Source: Prorocentrum cordatum
Taxonomy: Eukaryota; Sar; Dinophyceae; Prorocentrales; Prorocentraceae
Reading direction: 5' to 3'
Length of the DNA stretch: 64,000 nucleotides
NCBI GenBank assembly: GCA_963575745.1
Contig: CAUYUJ010007213.1
Location: 44,206-108,205 of the forward strand
The notes beneath the pieces are model-generated. The model was not told the origin of the DNA, did no database searches, and worked only from the letters and a program-made list of their open reading frames with translations. The translations under genes were made by a program, and so were the position numbers. Positions 52,601 through 63,543 of the stretch are shown here, in pieces; within the stretch, counting starts at the first letter, position 1; every line of letters starts with the position of its first letter.

Positions 52601-55245
52601 TTTCGCCCCAAGAAGCTCCCAGGAAGTCCCAGAGCCCCCAAGAAGCCCCAAGAGGCCCCCAAGAGGTTCCCAAGAGGCCTCCAAAAGGGCCCGACAAGGG
52701 CCCCAATAGGACTCCCAAGAAGGCCCAGAGACGCCAAATACAGAGCGATCGGTAACGCAAAAAGCTCTTCACACCAAGGCTCCCAAGAGCGAACGGTGAC
52801 GCAAACAAGCTGATAAGACCAAGGCTCCCAGCAGAGAGCGGTGACGTAACAATTTCCTGACACCAAGGCCCAGCCAAGGCTCAGGAACGGGCGGCAACGC
52901 AACAATCTCTGAACACCAAGGCTCCCAAGAGCGAGGGGTGACGTAACAAGCTCTCGACGCCAAGGCTCCCAATACGAACCGTGGTGCGAATAATTTCGGT
53001 TTCTCTTTCTGAAGCGCTCTTTCCGTTTCTGTGCCGGGCCGGGTAACGGAAAGAGCGAGGTACGAGTGATGACGTTCTGGTGTGGGCGAAGCTCTAAAGG
53101 GAGGGGTTCCAGGGGAGGGGGGTAGCGGGCGCATTTGCGTGTTAATGGCCGTTATCGGGTTTTCCCTAGGGTTTTTGCATGTTTTTCGGGTTCCCCCCCA
53201 AGACGGCCCGAGAGCGCTCCAAGAGAGCCCAAGACCGCCCAAGACGGCCCAAGAGGCCCCCAAGAGGCCCCCAAGAGGCGCCCAAGGGGCGTCCCAAGAG
53301 GGCCCCAAGAGGCCGAAATCATCGATTTTCCAAAAAGGACAGCGTACATTTTTAGCATGTGCGCTTTGTCGGCTTTCACGGCGTTCACGACGGCCCAAGA
53401 GGCCCCCAAGACCGCCCCAAGACGGCCCAAGAGGCTCCCAAGAGGCCCCCAAAACGGCCCAAGAGGGCGCCAAGTCGGCCCAAGAGGCGCTCAAGACGGC
53501 CCAAGAGGGCCCCAAGACGGCCCCAAGAGGGGGACCACGAACCGAAAAGTCGAGCCTGTCGCCCCAAGAAGCTCCCAGGAGGCTCCCAGAGCCCCTCAAG
53601 AAGCCCCAAGAGGCCCCCAAGAGGCGTCCCAAGATGCCACCGGGAGGCGAAAATCATTGATTTCCTATGGGAAAAGGTACATTTTTAGCATAAGGCTTTT
53701 CAGCTTTCACTGCGTTGAAGACGCTCCAAGAGACCCCCAAGACCGCCCCAAGACGGCCCAAGATGCTCCCAAGAGGCCCCCAAAACGGCCCAAGAGGGCG
53801 CCAAGACGGCCCAAGAGGCGCCCAAGACGGCCCAAGAGGGCCCCAAGACGGCCCCAAGAGGGGGACCACGAACCGAAAAGTCTAGCCTTTCGCCCCAAAA
53901 AGCTCCCAGGAAGTCCCAGAGCCCCCCAAGAAGCCCCAAGAGGCCCCCAAGAGGTTCCCGAGAGGCCTCCAAAAGGGCCCGACAAGGGCCCCAATAGGAC
54001 TCCCAAGAAGGCCCAGACACGCCAAATAGAGAGCGATCGGTAACGCAAAAAGCTCTTCACACCAAGGCTCCCAAGAGCGAACGGTGACGTAAACAAGCTG
54101 ATAAGACCAAGGCTCCCAGCAGAGAGCGGTGACGTAACAAGTTCCTGACACCAAGGCCCAGCCAAGGCTCAGGAACGGGCGGCAACGCAACAATCTCTGA
54201 ACACCAAGGCTCCCAAGAGCGAGGGGTGACGTAACAAGCTCTCAACGCCAAGGCTCCCAGTACGAACGGTGGTGTGAGTAATTTCGGTTTCTGTTTCTGA
54301 AGCGCTCTTTCCGTTTCTGTGCCGGGCCAGGTAACGGAAAGAGCGAGGTACGAGTGATGACGTTCTGGTGTGGGCGAAGCCCTAAAGGGAGGGGTTCCAG
54401 GGGAGGGGGGTAGCGTGCACATTTGTGTGTTAATGGCCGTTTTCGGGTTTTCCTTAGGATTTTTGCATGTTTTTCGGGTTCCCCTCAAGACGGCCCAAGA
54501 GCGCACCAAGAGAGCCCAAGACCGCCCAAGACGGCCCAAGAGGCCCCCAAGAGGCCCCCAAGAGGCGCCCAAGGGGCGTCCCAAGAGGGCCCCAAGAGGC
54601 CGAAATCATCGACGTTCCAAAAAGGACAGCGTACATTTTTAGCATGTGCGCTTTGTCGGCTTTCACGGCGTTGACGACGGCCCAAGAAGCCCCCAAGACC
54701 GCCCCAAGACGGCCCAAGAGGCTCCCAAGAGGCCCCCAAAACGGCCCAAGAGGGCGCCAAGTCGGCCCAAGAGGCGCTCAAGACGGCCCAAGAGGGCCCC
54801 AAGACGGCCCCAAGAGGGGGACCACGAAACGAAAAGTCGAGCCTGTCGCCCCAAGACGCTCCCAGGAGGCCCCCAGAGCCCCCCAAGAAGCCCCAAGAGG
54901 CCCCCAAGAGGCGTCCCAAGAGGCCACCAGGAGGCGAAAATCATTGATTTCCTATTGGAATATATATATATATATATTGAACATAAGGCTTTTCGGCTTT
55001 CACTGCGTTGAAGACGCTCCAAGAGGCCCCCAAGACCGCCCCAAGACGGCCCAAGAGGCTCCCAAGAGGCCCCCAAAACGGCCCAAGAGGGCGCCAAGAC
55101 GGCCCAAGAGACGCCCAAGACGGCCCAAGAGGGCCCCAAGACGGCCCCAAGAAGGGGGACCACGAACCGAAAAGTCTAGCCTTTCGCCCCAAGAAGCTCC
55201 CAGGAGGCCCCCAGAGCCCCCCAAGAAGCCCCAAGAGGCCCTCTT
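49635..55245 (+). repeat. Higher-order X-Y-Z array, third part
   Basis: X hairpins near 50924, 52205, 53016 and 54306. Spacing is 1.28, 0.81 and 1.29 kb, so the 52205-53016 unit lacks one Y block. These copies share changes absent from the first part (CTTCGGTTTCTGTTTCTGAA before the hairpin, GCCCTAAAGGGAGGGG after it), pointing to later local amplification. A dinucleotide run (TA)n lies at 54960-54978. The array stops inside a Y block at about 55245. Confidence 0.85.
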
Positions 55246-55540
55246 GGGAACTTCGTCGGGGCTCTCCTAGACTGTTGTGGGGGGCGGACGGGGGGGGCGA
55301 TCTTGTGGTCGGGGTCCCAGCCCAGTTGCCCCGACATTCCATACTGTGGTCGAGGCACCAACCTAGGGGCCCTGGGCGCCGTTAGATGTATACGACCTGC
55401 ATGCCCGTTACTACCGCATTGCGTGTTCCGCGAGGCCGCCCCGGTCTCGCACGGACGCGCGTGCGGAGTGCGCCGGCTGCGCTGCGGCGCCAAAGAAATC
55501 CGCCAGGTCCTATTCCGAGTTGGCGATGGCATCGATGCCC
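55246..55540. other. No gene recognised
   Basis: Unique-looking GC-rich sequence after the array. No motif in any frame. Confidence 0.4.
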
Positions 55541-56078
55541 TCCCCCTCCTCCCCCTCCTCCTCCTCCTCCTCCTCCTCCTCCTCTCCTCCTCCTCCTCCT
55601 CCTCCTCCTCCTCCTCCTCTCCTCCTCCTCCTCCTCCTACTCCTCCCCCTCCTCCTCCTCCCTGTCCTCCTCCTCCTCACCTCCTCCTCCTCCTCCCTCC
55701 TCCTCCTCCTCCGCCTTCTGCTCCTCCTCCTCCTCCTCCTCCTCCTCCTCCTCCTCCTCCGCCTCCTCCTCCTCCCCTCCTCCTCCTCCTCCCTCCCTCC
55801 TCCTCCTCCTCCTCCTCCTCCGCCTCCTCCTCCTCCTCCCTCCCTTTCCCTCCTCCTCCTCCTCCCCTCCTCCTCCTCCTCCTCTCCTCCTCCTCCTCCT
55901 CCTCCTCCTCCTCCCTCTCCTCCTCCTCCTCCTCCCTCCTCCTCCTCCCTCCTCCTCCTCCTCCTCCTCCTCCTCCTCTCCTCCTCCTCCTCCTTCCTCC
56001 TCCTCCCCTCCTCCTCTCCTCCTCCTCCTCCTCCTCCTCCTCCTCCCTCTCCTCCTCCTCCTCCTCCTCCTCCTCCTG
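55541..56078. repeat. Long (CCT)n polypyrimidine tract
   Basis: About 540 bases, almost free of purines on the + strand, with CCCTCC and CTCCG steps. Confidence 0.93.
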
Positions 56079-56257
56079 GGCCCGAGGTCGGCCTCTCGAC
56101 GGCATGCGGGCTGCAATGCGTCCAGGCGCCGCGGATGGACTGCTGCCCGCACCCGTGCTTCGTCCTGCACCTGCGGGGGGCGCGCCGCGCCGCGCCGCGG
56201 GGTGCCAGGCGAGGCGGGGCACCGCGTGCTGCTGCGCGACGGAGGGGGCTGTGTGCC

Positions 56258-56521
56258 AGGAGGAGGAGGAGGAGAGGGAGGAGGAGGAGGAGGAGAGGAG
56301 GAGAGGAGGAGGAGCGGAGGAGGAGGAGGAGGAGGCGGAGGGGAGGAGGAGAGAGGAGGAGGAGGAGGAGGAGGAGGAGGAGGAGGAGGAGGGGGAGGAG
56401 GGGAGGAGGAGGAGGAGAGGGCAGAGGGGAGGAGGAGGAGGAGGAGGAGGAGAGGAGGAGGAGGAGGAGGAGGAGGAGGAAGGAGGAGGAGAGGAGGAGG
56501 AGGAGGGGGAGGAGGAGGAGG
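56258..56521. repeat. (AGG)n polypurine tract
   Basis: About 260 bases of AGG/GAGG, the inverted counterpart of 55541-56078, with a 180-base spacer. Confidence 0.93.
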
Positions 56522-57085
56522 AAGCACTGTCCGTGGCGCAATCCGTCGCTGGGTCGGTGTTGTCTGCTCCTGCCCCGTCGGCTGTGCAGGCCGGGGCGCA
56601 CGAGCGGTGCTGCCGTGGCGGAAGCAGTGCGCCGGGCGAGGGGCGAGAGAGAGCTGCGCCTGGCGGGGGGCGGGGCGGGGCGAGGGGGGAAAGAGACCTC
56701 GGCACGAACTGGGACCTCGAGAGCTGCGACGATGCGCTGCTGCAGTGCTGGCGCTCGTTGCCGCGCCTCGGCCTCCGGGGAGGGGGGGGGGGGGGGGCGA
56801 CGCTTGGCCCCGGGGCCATCAGCAGCGGGTCTGGGGCGAGGGGCCATCATCAGCGGGGGGCTGCCCCCGGGAGAAGGGTCCGAAGTCCTGGGGCCGCGGA
56901 TGGGACAGAGCAGAGCGTCGGACGTCCGCGAACGGGCCTGGGGAACGGGGCAGCGGTGCCACCGCCACGGGCGCACGGGCAGGGGGCCACATCCTTGTTC
57001 CTTATTAAAATATACCCCCACCTGCGTCGTATTCCGGCCGATAGCGACCCAATCCGGGACCTCCCATCCGGACTGTTAAAAAACA
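56522..57085. other. No gene recognised
   Basis: GC-rich. A poly-G run at 56781-56797 interrupts it. Frames overlap on both strands and are Arg/Gly/Pro-rich. Confidence 0.4.
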
Positions 57086-57089
57086 AAAC

Positions 57090-57330
57090 AAAGTGGCCGT
57101 TTTTCTTCTCAACATCGTCTTTCTTGTCGTCGACGATGCGAAAAACGTGGCAGGAATGGGACGCGGCGCACATCGCGCGCGGCAGTCAATCTGGGCCCGC
57201 CCACCCTGACTGCAAACAATCAATACAAAGTCTTCGTTTTTTCCTCTCAGCATGGCCTGCCTTGTCGCCGACGGTGCGAAATATGTGGCAGGAATGGGAC
57301 GCGGCGCACATCGCGCGCGGACGTGCATGC
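57090..57330 (+). repeat. Two copies of a roughly 100-bp dispersed repeat
   Basis: Copies at 57090-57190 and 57228-57330 share TTGTCGTCGACGATGCGAAA (TTGTCGCCGACGGTGCGAAA in the second), GTGGCAGGAATGGGACGCGG, CGCACATCGCGCGCGG. A third copy lies at 58395-58495, on the other side of the ACT array. Confidence 0.8.
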
Positions 57331-57360
57331 GGGCTGCGGGCCCTCGCATCCTGACTAGTG

Positions 57361-57386
57361 CTACCAGTACCATTGGTACTACTACG

Positions 57387-57471
<85 letters not shown>

Positions 57472-57472
57472 G

Positions 57473-57525
<53 letters not shown>

Positions 57526-57785
57526 TTCCTGCTACTACTTGGTCTGCAAATTGTACTACCAATGACATTACTACTAGTCTAGCAGTCGTACAGGTATTAC
57601 TGGCACTTCTACTTCCATAGTGCTACTACTCTGTACTACTACTTGTACGAGTACTTGAACTACCTGTGGCACTTCTGCTTATACTACTCGTATTATAACT
57701 CGTACTACTAGTACTACTACCTATTCGTATCCCCACTCTACTACTACTACTACTACTACTGCTACTACTACTTCTACTTCTACTT

Positions 57786-57825
<40 letters not shown>

Positions 57826-57978
57826 CACTACTACTTCCACTACCACTACTAGTACTACTACTACGACGACTACTACTACTACTACTACGGCTACTACTAC
57901 TACTACAATCAGTTACTACAGCAACAACAACTACTACTACTACCACTCACACGACTACTACTACTACTACTACTACTC

Positions 57979-58009
<31 letters not shown>

Positions 58010-58130
58010 TACTACTACTACTGCTACTACTACTACTACTACTGCTACTACTACTACTACTACTTCTACTACTACTACTACTACTAATACTACTACTACT
58101 ACTACGACGACTACTACTAACTACTACTAC

Positions 58131-58194
<64 letters not shown>

Positions 58195-58224
58195 CACTAC
58201 CACTACTACTACTACTACACTACG

Positions 58225-58265
<41 letters not shown>

Positions 58266-58266
58266 G

Positions 58267-58334
<68 letters not shown>

Positions 58335-58337
58335 CAC
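57361..58337. repeat. (ACT)n microsatellite, about 1 kb
   Basis: Pure ACT blocks at 57378-57522 and 58130-58335 flank a diverged middle with GTACTAC, TTCTACT and CGACGACT variants. Confidence 0.95.
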
Positions 58338-58394
58338 TACGCGCCAGCACCCAGCTGCGCCAGCATTGTTTCTTATGTTGTGGGAGGGCGGAAC

Positions 58395-58495
58395 GTGTCC
58401 GTTGTTCCTTTCAACATGGCCAGTCTTGTCGTCGACGATGCGAAATGCGTGGCGGGAATGGGACGCGGCGCACATCCCGCGCGGACGTCAATGCG
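58395..58495 (+). repeat. Third copy of the roughly 100-bp dispersed repeat
   Basis: CTTGTCGTCGACGATGCGAA, CGTGGCGGGAATGGGACGCG, GCGCACATCCCGCGCGGACG. A 20-base word, TTTCTTATGTTGTGGGAGGG, is also duplicated at 58369 and 58559. Confidence 0.8.
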
Positions 58496-58631
58496 GTGTC
58501 CTGGGGTATCCTCCACTCGCACTGAAATGCCCGCGCAGCCCCCAGTTGTGCCATCACTGTTTCTTATGTTGTGGGAGGGCGGGTGGGAATGGGCATGCCA
58601 TGCTTGACTCGCTCGAGCTGGCTAGCTTGAT

Positions 58632-58758
58632 GCAAACCCTACCCCTACCTCCCACGATTTCTGGGGGGAGGGTGGGGTACACTTCGTTCGGGAGCTCCCA
58701 AACGAAGTGAACCCCACCCTCCCCCTCAGAAATCGTGGGGGGTAGGGGTAGGGTTCGC
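58632..58758. repeat. 127-bp inverted repeat (long hairpin)
   Basis: Arms of about 56 bases: GCAAACCCTACCCCTACC, CCACGATTTCTG and GGGTGGGGT on the left pair with ACCCCACCCT, CAGAAATCGTGG and GGTAGGGGTAGGGTTCGC on the right, with few mismatches. The turn is at the GGGAGCTCCC palindrome (58691-58700). Could be a tiny foldback element. Confidence 0.85.
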
Positions 58759-58947
58759 ATGTGGCGCCCTAACGGGATCCAGACGGGGCCCTTCTGGTGA
58801 TGTGGCCGCCCCTTCCCCGCTCGAGGCATCCCCCATCCCCAGCTCGGGGAGGCACGTGGGGGCTCCTCGCTGCAGGCGGCACGCACCGTGGTGGTGTCGG
58901 CGGCTTCCAGGGAAAGCGGGGCGGGCCCTGGGCGTCTGCTCCAGGAG

Positions 58948-59155
58948 ATCCGACGTCGTGTTTTTTTCAATACGGCGTCCCCGGAAGTCTCGACCCATTC
59001 CCCAAGACCGGTTTTTCATCCTAGGATGAAAAACCGGGACCGTCAAAAAACGACTAAGCTGAGTCGTTTTTTGACGGTCCCGGGGCCCGGCGAGGGCCCC
59101 CAGAGGCCAAAAACTGCGAGAAACCTCCGCCTTGATTTTTTCAGTGCGTTGGATC
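58948..59155 (+). repeat. R1 copy carrying an inverted insertion
   Basis: R1 landmarks GACGTCGTGTTTTTTTCAA, CCATTCCCCAAGACCGG, GACGGTCCCGGGGCCCGGCG, GAGGGCCCCCAGAGGC are in order. Between CATCCT and GAGTCG an extra 38 bases (59023-59060) are present that the 20215-20480 copy lacks. Confidence 0.75.
59008..59083. repeat. Two perfect hairpins sharing CCGG
   Basis: 59008-59037 is a perfect 30-base palindrome centred on CCTAGG. 59034-59055 and 59062-59083 are perfect 22-base inverted arms with a six-base spacer. The two structures overlap at CCGG (59034-59037). Confidence 0.95.
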
Positions 59156-59272
59156 TCCAGGCTCCCCGGTCCAGGGAGATCGACATGGAGGCCCTCCGCG
59201 GGGCCTGGGCCGCTCGCAGGGCGAATCGGGCTGCAGAGCCGGTCCTGGGGAAGGCCTCGGGGAGGAGGGGGG

Positions 59273-59412
59273 AGGAGGAGGAGGAGGAGGAGGAGGAGGA
59301 GGAGGAGGAGGAGGAGGAGGAGGAGGAGGAGGAGGAGGAGGAGGAGGAGGAGGAGGAGGAGGGAGGAGGGAGGAGGGAGGAGGAGGAGGAGGAGGAGGAA
59401 GGAGGAGGAGGT
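59273..59412. repeat. (AGG)n polypurine tract
   Basis: AGG run of about 140 bases. Confidence 0.93.
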
Positions 59413-59507
59413 CCATCGGAGGAGGGCCAGCTGAGACCACGGCGGCCCTCCCGCCTGGCCCCGGTCCGCGCAGCAGTTGTCACCAGTCACTGACGCGTGT
59501 TCAGAGT
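59405..59507 (+). repeat. Direct duplication, left copy
   Basis: About 105 bases from GGAGGTCCATCGGAGGAGGG to GACGCGTGTTCAGAG, repeated at 59745-59845 with few differences. The small inverted-repeat element at 59511-59706 and a GGA run lie between. Confidence 0.85.
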
Positions 59508-59510
59508 TGG

Positions 59511-59706
59511 AGGCCTGGAAATTGGCACCAACACCAGCACAGGGAGGTGCCTCCACATGGGGAAGATGACCCTAGATTTCGGTGTTGGTGGTAATATCTC
59601 GGTCACCCTGGAAGCCAGAATACTACCACCACCACCGAGATCGGGATCGTCTTCCCTCGGTGGAAGCACACCGCCGATCTTGGTGTTGGTGTCGATCTCT
59701 AGGCCT
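59511..59706. mobile_element. Small inverted-repeat element (MITE-like)
   Basis: Ends AGGCCTGGAAATTGGCACC and, reversed, AGGCCTAGAGATCGACACC, each followed by AACACCA. Symmetry persists in diverged form for about 65 bases per arm (TTCCAC, GGGAAGA-GA(T/C)CC, GGTG). Length 196, no ORF of its own. Located between the two copies of a 105-base direct duplication. Confidence 0.6.
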
Positions 59707-59744
59707 GCGACAGAGGCTGAGGAGGAGGAGGAGGAGGAGGAGGA

Positions 59745-59845
59745 GGTCCATCGGAGGAGGGCCAGCTGAGACCACGGCGGCCCTCCCGCCTGGCCCCGGT
59801 CCGCGCAGCAGTTGTCATCAGCCCATCGACGCGTGTGCAGAGGCT
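59745..59845 (+). repeat. Direct duplication, right copy
   Basis: Partner of 59405-59507; ends GACGCGTGTGCAGAG. Confidence 0.85.
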
Positions 59846-59989
59846 TCTCCAGCCGTGGCGGCGAGAGGCCCCCCGGGAGGCCCACCGCGGGAGGCGAGGC
59901 ACGCCGGGGGGGAGGGCCGCCGCTGCCTCGACTCGGCACTCCTCCGCGTGCCCCTCGGGAGCCCCCGTTTCCCTTTCATGCCGAGGATC

Positions 59990-60085
59990 CATCGGCGATC
60001 GGCGGCCCTATGAAGGTCCCGACCGCTTGGCGATCGGCGGCCCTATGAAGGTCCATCGGCGATCGGCGATCGGGAGCCCCCTTGT
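59990..60085 (+). repeat. GATCGGCGGCCCTATGAAGG repeats
   Basis: Two perfect copies 37 bases apart and a shorter CGATCGGCGATCGG remnant. Confidence 0.7.
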
Positions 60086-61670
60086 CCCTTCATGCCGAAA
60101 CATCCGACGATGCGTTTCGTTTCCCCATCGGCGGCCCCATGGAGGTCCCGACCGCTTCCTCTGCATCGCCCTGGATCCACCTCTGATGCTCTCGAGGGCG
60201 TCCAGCAGGAAGCGTCCAAGACGGGGGTTCACACGTCATGGCCGGAGGCACGCACGCGAACGAGGGGGGGACCAAAGGACGCGTTGAAAAAAGAGGATGG
60301 GGGGCCGTGAGATCCGGGGAGGTGCCATGGCCCCCGCCATAAGAATCACCCCTCCCTTCGTCATCACCCCCCTCGTGGACCCCCCCGAGGGGCCTGATCG
60401 CGACAACGCACGCCTGGGATCGAGGAAAACCGCCGGGATTGAGGAGACGCTGCCAGGGACGCCAGCCACGCCGAATGAGGAGGAGGAGGCGGAGGAGGCG
60501 GAGGAGGCGGAGGAGGAGTAGGGAGGAGGGAGGATGAGGAAGGAGAGAGGGAGGGAGGGAGGGAGGGAGGAAGGAGAAGGAGGAGGAGGAGGAGGAGGAG
60601 GAGGAGGAGGAGGAGGAGGAGGATCCGCTGCCGCTGAGATCGTCGGAGATCTCGGGGGCAGGGCCTCCCTGCGGTCGCTGGCCTGCGCGGTGGGCTGCGC
60701 TCGCTCGGGGGGGGCATCGGGCAGAAGCTTCAGTCCGCCGCAGCAGGCGGGAGCAGGGGGCAAGGGGGAGAGAAAGCATACTCGTTCTCTCCATCCCTCC
60801 TCCTCCCTATCCCTCCGTCACCCTCCCCCGTATGTCACTCCCTCCCTCTCCATCCTGCTTTTTCCCCCTCCCCACTTCCTACACTCTGTCTAGCTCTGTC
60901 TCTGTCTCTGCATCTCTCACTTACACTCTGTAACTCTCTGTCTCTCTGTTTTTCTGCCTCTGTCTTTCTCTCCCTCTCTCCCTCTGTTGTTTTTGTTTTT
61001 TTCCCTCTCTCCCTCCTTTCTCTGCCTCTCGTTTTTTTGTTTTTCTCTCTCTCTCTCTCTCTCTCCCTCTCCCTACTCTTCCCCCTTCTCGCCCTGACTC
61101 CTCCCTCCGTCCCTGACTCCCTGACGCCCTCCCGCCCTCCCGCCCTCCCCCCTCCCTCCCTCACTCATCCTCCGCCCTCTTTCCTTCCTCGCTCCATTCC
61201 CTTCTCTCGCCTCCTCCCCTCCTCGCCCCTGCCCCCGTGAAGTGAGGGTTTCGCGCCCAGCCGCCCCCGAGGCGCCAGGGCAGGTCGCTGTCGGAGAACG
61301 CGTTCAGGTGGTAGCCGCAGTAGCCGTGCGTCGCCTTCGAGGGCGGGCGGCAGGAGGGGCAGCAGGAGGACGGCGAGGAAGAATACCCTGCCATCGCTCT
61401 GTCTCGAGCGTTCTGTTTTGCTCGGTGATCCAGGATGTTCCTCGATTGTCCTCGCCGAGAAAAATACACACGTCCGAGCGAGGCCAGGGGAATCGAGAGG
61501 AGGATGATGGGGAGGGGAGGAGGAGGGGGAGGGGGAGGAGGCAAGCTATGTGCGCTCGCGTCATATCTGACGTCCTACCCCTCCCTCCCATCCCTTACCA
61601 TGGCGCTGATTTTCTCTATCCGCGGACGCGTGTCGTAGCGGACCTGTGGCTCCGCGCGCGCGTGCGTAGT
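60086..61670. other. No gene recognised; (GGA)n at 60476-60622 and CT-rich 60780-61230
   Basis: The GGA run includes GGCGGAGGA and GAGGGAGGGA parts. The CT-rich zone mixes TCTCTG, CCCTC and a CTCTC run at 61046-61070. A minus-strand patch at 61225-61345 (CPSCRPPSKATHGYCGYH, then LNAFSDSDLPW) is compositionally protein-like but too short to assign. Confidence 0.5.
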
Positions 61671-61671
61671 G

Positions 61672-62300
<629 letters not shown>

Positions 62301-62635
62301 GTGGGCGTGGCGGGGCGCGGTGCGGTGGTGTCGGGCGGATGGGCGCGCGAGAAAGAGGCCCGCGCTGGGGCGAGAACGCTATCCTGAACGACGGAGGCAA
62401 AACAACGATCTGAAAATGAGGCCCACGCTGCAGCGGGAGCACGATTCGGAACGAGCGGAAGCCCGAAAATGAGGCCGGCGCCTCAGCGAGAGCAACATTT
62501 TGAAAAACAACCCAAGCGAAAACCCAACTCCGGGAAATCCAGTGTGTAAAAAAACAGTACGCGGAGGGGTGCCCACCATCTTCCGCACGCCATCACGGGA
62601 AGGAGGAGAGTGTATTCATATGAAATAATTGTAGA

Positions 62636-63003
62636 AGAGGAAGGGGGGGAGGAGGAGGAGGAGGAGGAGGAGGAGGAGGAGGAGGAGGAGAAGGAGGAGG
62701 AGAAAGAAGGAGGAGGAGGAGCAGGAGCAGGAGGAGAGGAGGATGAGGAGGAGGAGGAGGAGGGAGGAGGAGGAGAGGAGGAGAGAGGAGGAGGGAGGAG
62801 GAGGAGGAGGAGGAGGAGAAGAGGAGGAGGAGGAGGAGGAGGAGCAGCAGGAGGAGCAGGAGGAGGAGAGAGCAGGAGGAGCAGGAGGGCAGGAGGAGCA
62901 GGAGGAGGAGGAGGAGGAGGAGGAGAGGAGGGAGGAGGAGGAGGGAGCAAGAGGAGGAGGGGAGGAGAGGAGGAGGAGGAGGAAGAGGAGGAGGAGGACC
63001 AGG
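62636..63003. repeat. (GGA)n polypurine tract
   Basis: About 370 bases of AGG/GGA with GCAGGA steps. Inverted relative to the CCT run at 63261-63335. Confidence 0.93.
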
Positions 63004-63260
63004 AGGGAAGAATCAACAGGGAAGACCTGCAAGACGAAGAATCGAACGAGGACCGACGACGGGGAGGAGCGGCCGGCCAGTCCGCACCCCGCGCTTCGCC
63101 CAGTCGGCCGCCTGCCCTCGAGGCCGCGGAGGACCCCCCTGGGCCTCCGGCTCGGCGGGGCGCAGGAGTGGCCCTGCAGGCAGCAGTGGCCCTTGCGTGC
63201 GCGGCGTCCGTTGGCGGCGCGCACGAGTCTCCTGGAGGTCTCCTAGAGGTCTCCAGAAGG

Positions 63261-63335
63261 TGTCCTTCTCCTCCTCCTCCTCCTCCTCCTCCTTCTCCTC
63301 CTCCTCCTCTTCCTCCTCATCCTCCTCCTCCAGAG
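63261..63335. repeat. (CCT)n
   Basis: CCT run flanked by AGAGGTCTCC words (63240-63260 and 63368-63400). Confidence 0.85.
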
Positions 63336-63489
63336 GAGAGGATTCATGGATACCTCCCCTCAACGTCCCAGAGGTCTCCCCCCAGACCTCCGAGAGGCAG
63401 AGGTCTAGGCCTCCAGGGTGGGGTCAGAGTAGACGGGGCCCGAAGATCGCCAGGGGAAGGGGGGGAAGGCTTCGCAGAAGGAGGCTGTG

Positions 63490-63543
63490 TCTCAGAAGGC
63501 GCGGGCCGTGCATCTACAGATGCAGGGCCCGCGCCTTCTGAGA
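63490..63543. repeat. 54-bp near-perfect hairpin
   Basis: Arms 63490-63515 and 63518-63543 (TCTCAGAAGGCGCGGGCC at the start; GCCCGCGCCTTCTGAGA at the end) pair at 25 of 26 positions around a two-base turn. Confidence 0.93.

Noticed and set aside
55303-57354. A 683-codon open frame on the plus strand
   Set aside because: Runs through the CCT and AGG tracts; Leu/Pro then Glu/Arg by composition, with comparable frames in every phase.
58634-58756. Telomeric repeat, because of CCCTACCCCTACC and AAACCCT
   Set aside because: Only two units per arm and arranged as a hairpin; no TTTAGGG tandem array.
61225-61345. Exon with CPSCRPPSKATHGYCGYH on the minus strand
   Set aside because: Protein-like for about 35 residues only; no second copy, no splice borders that I can defend.
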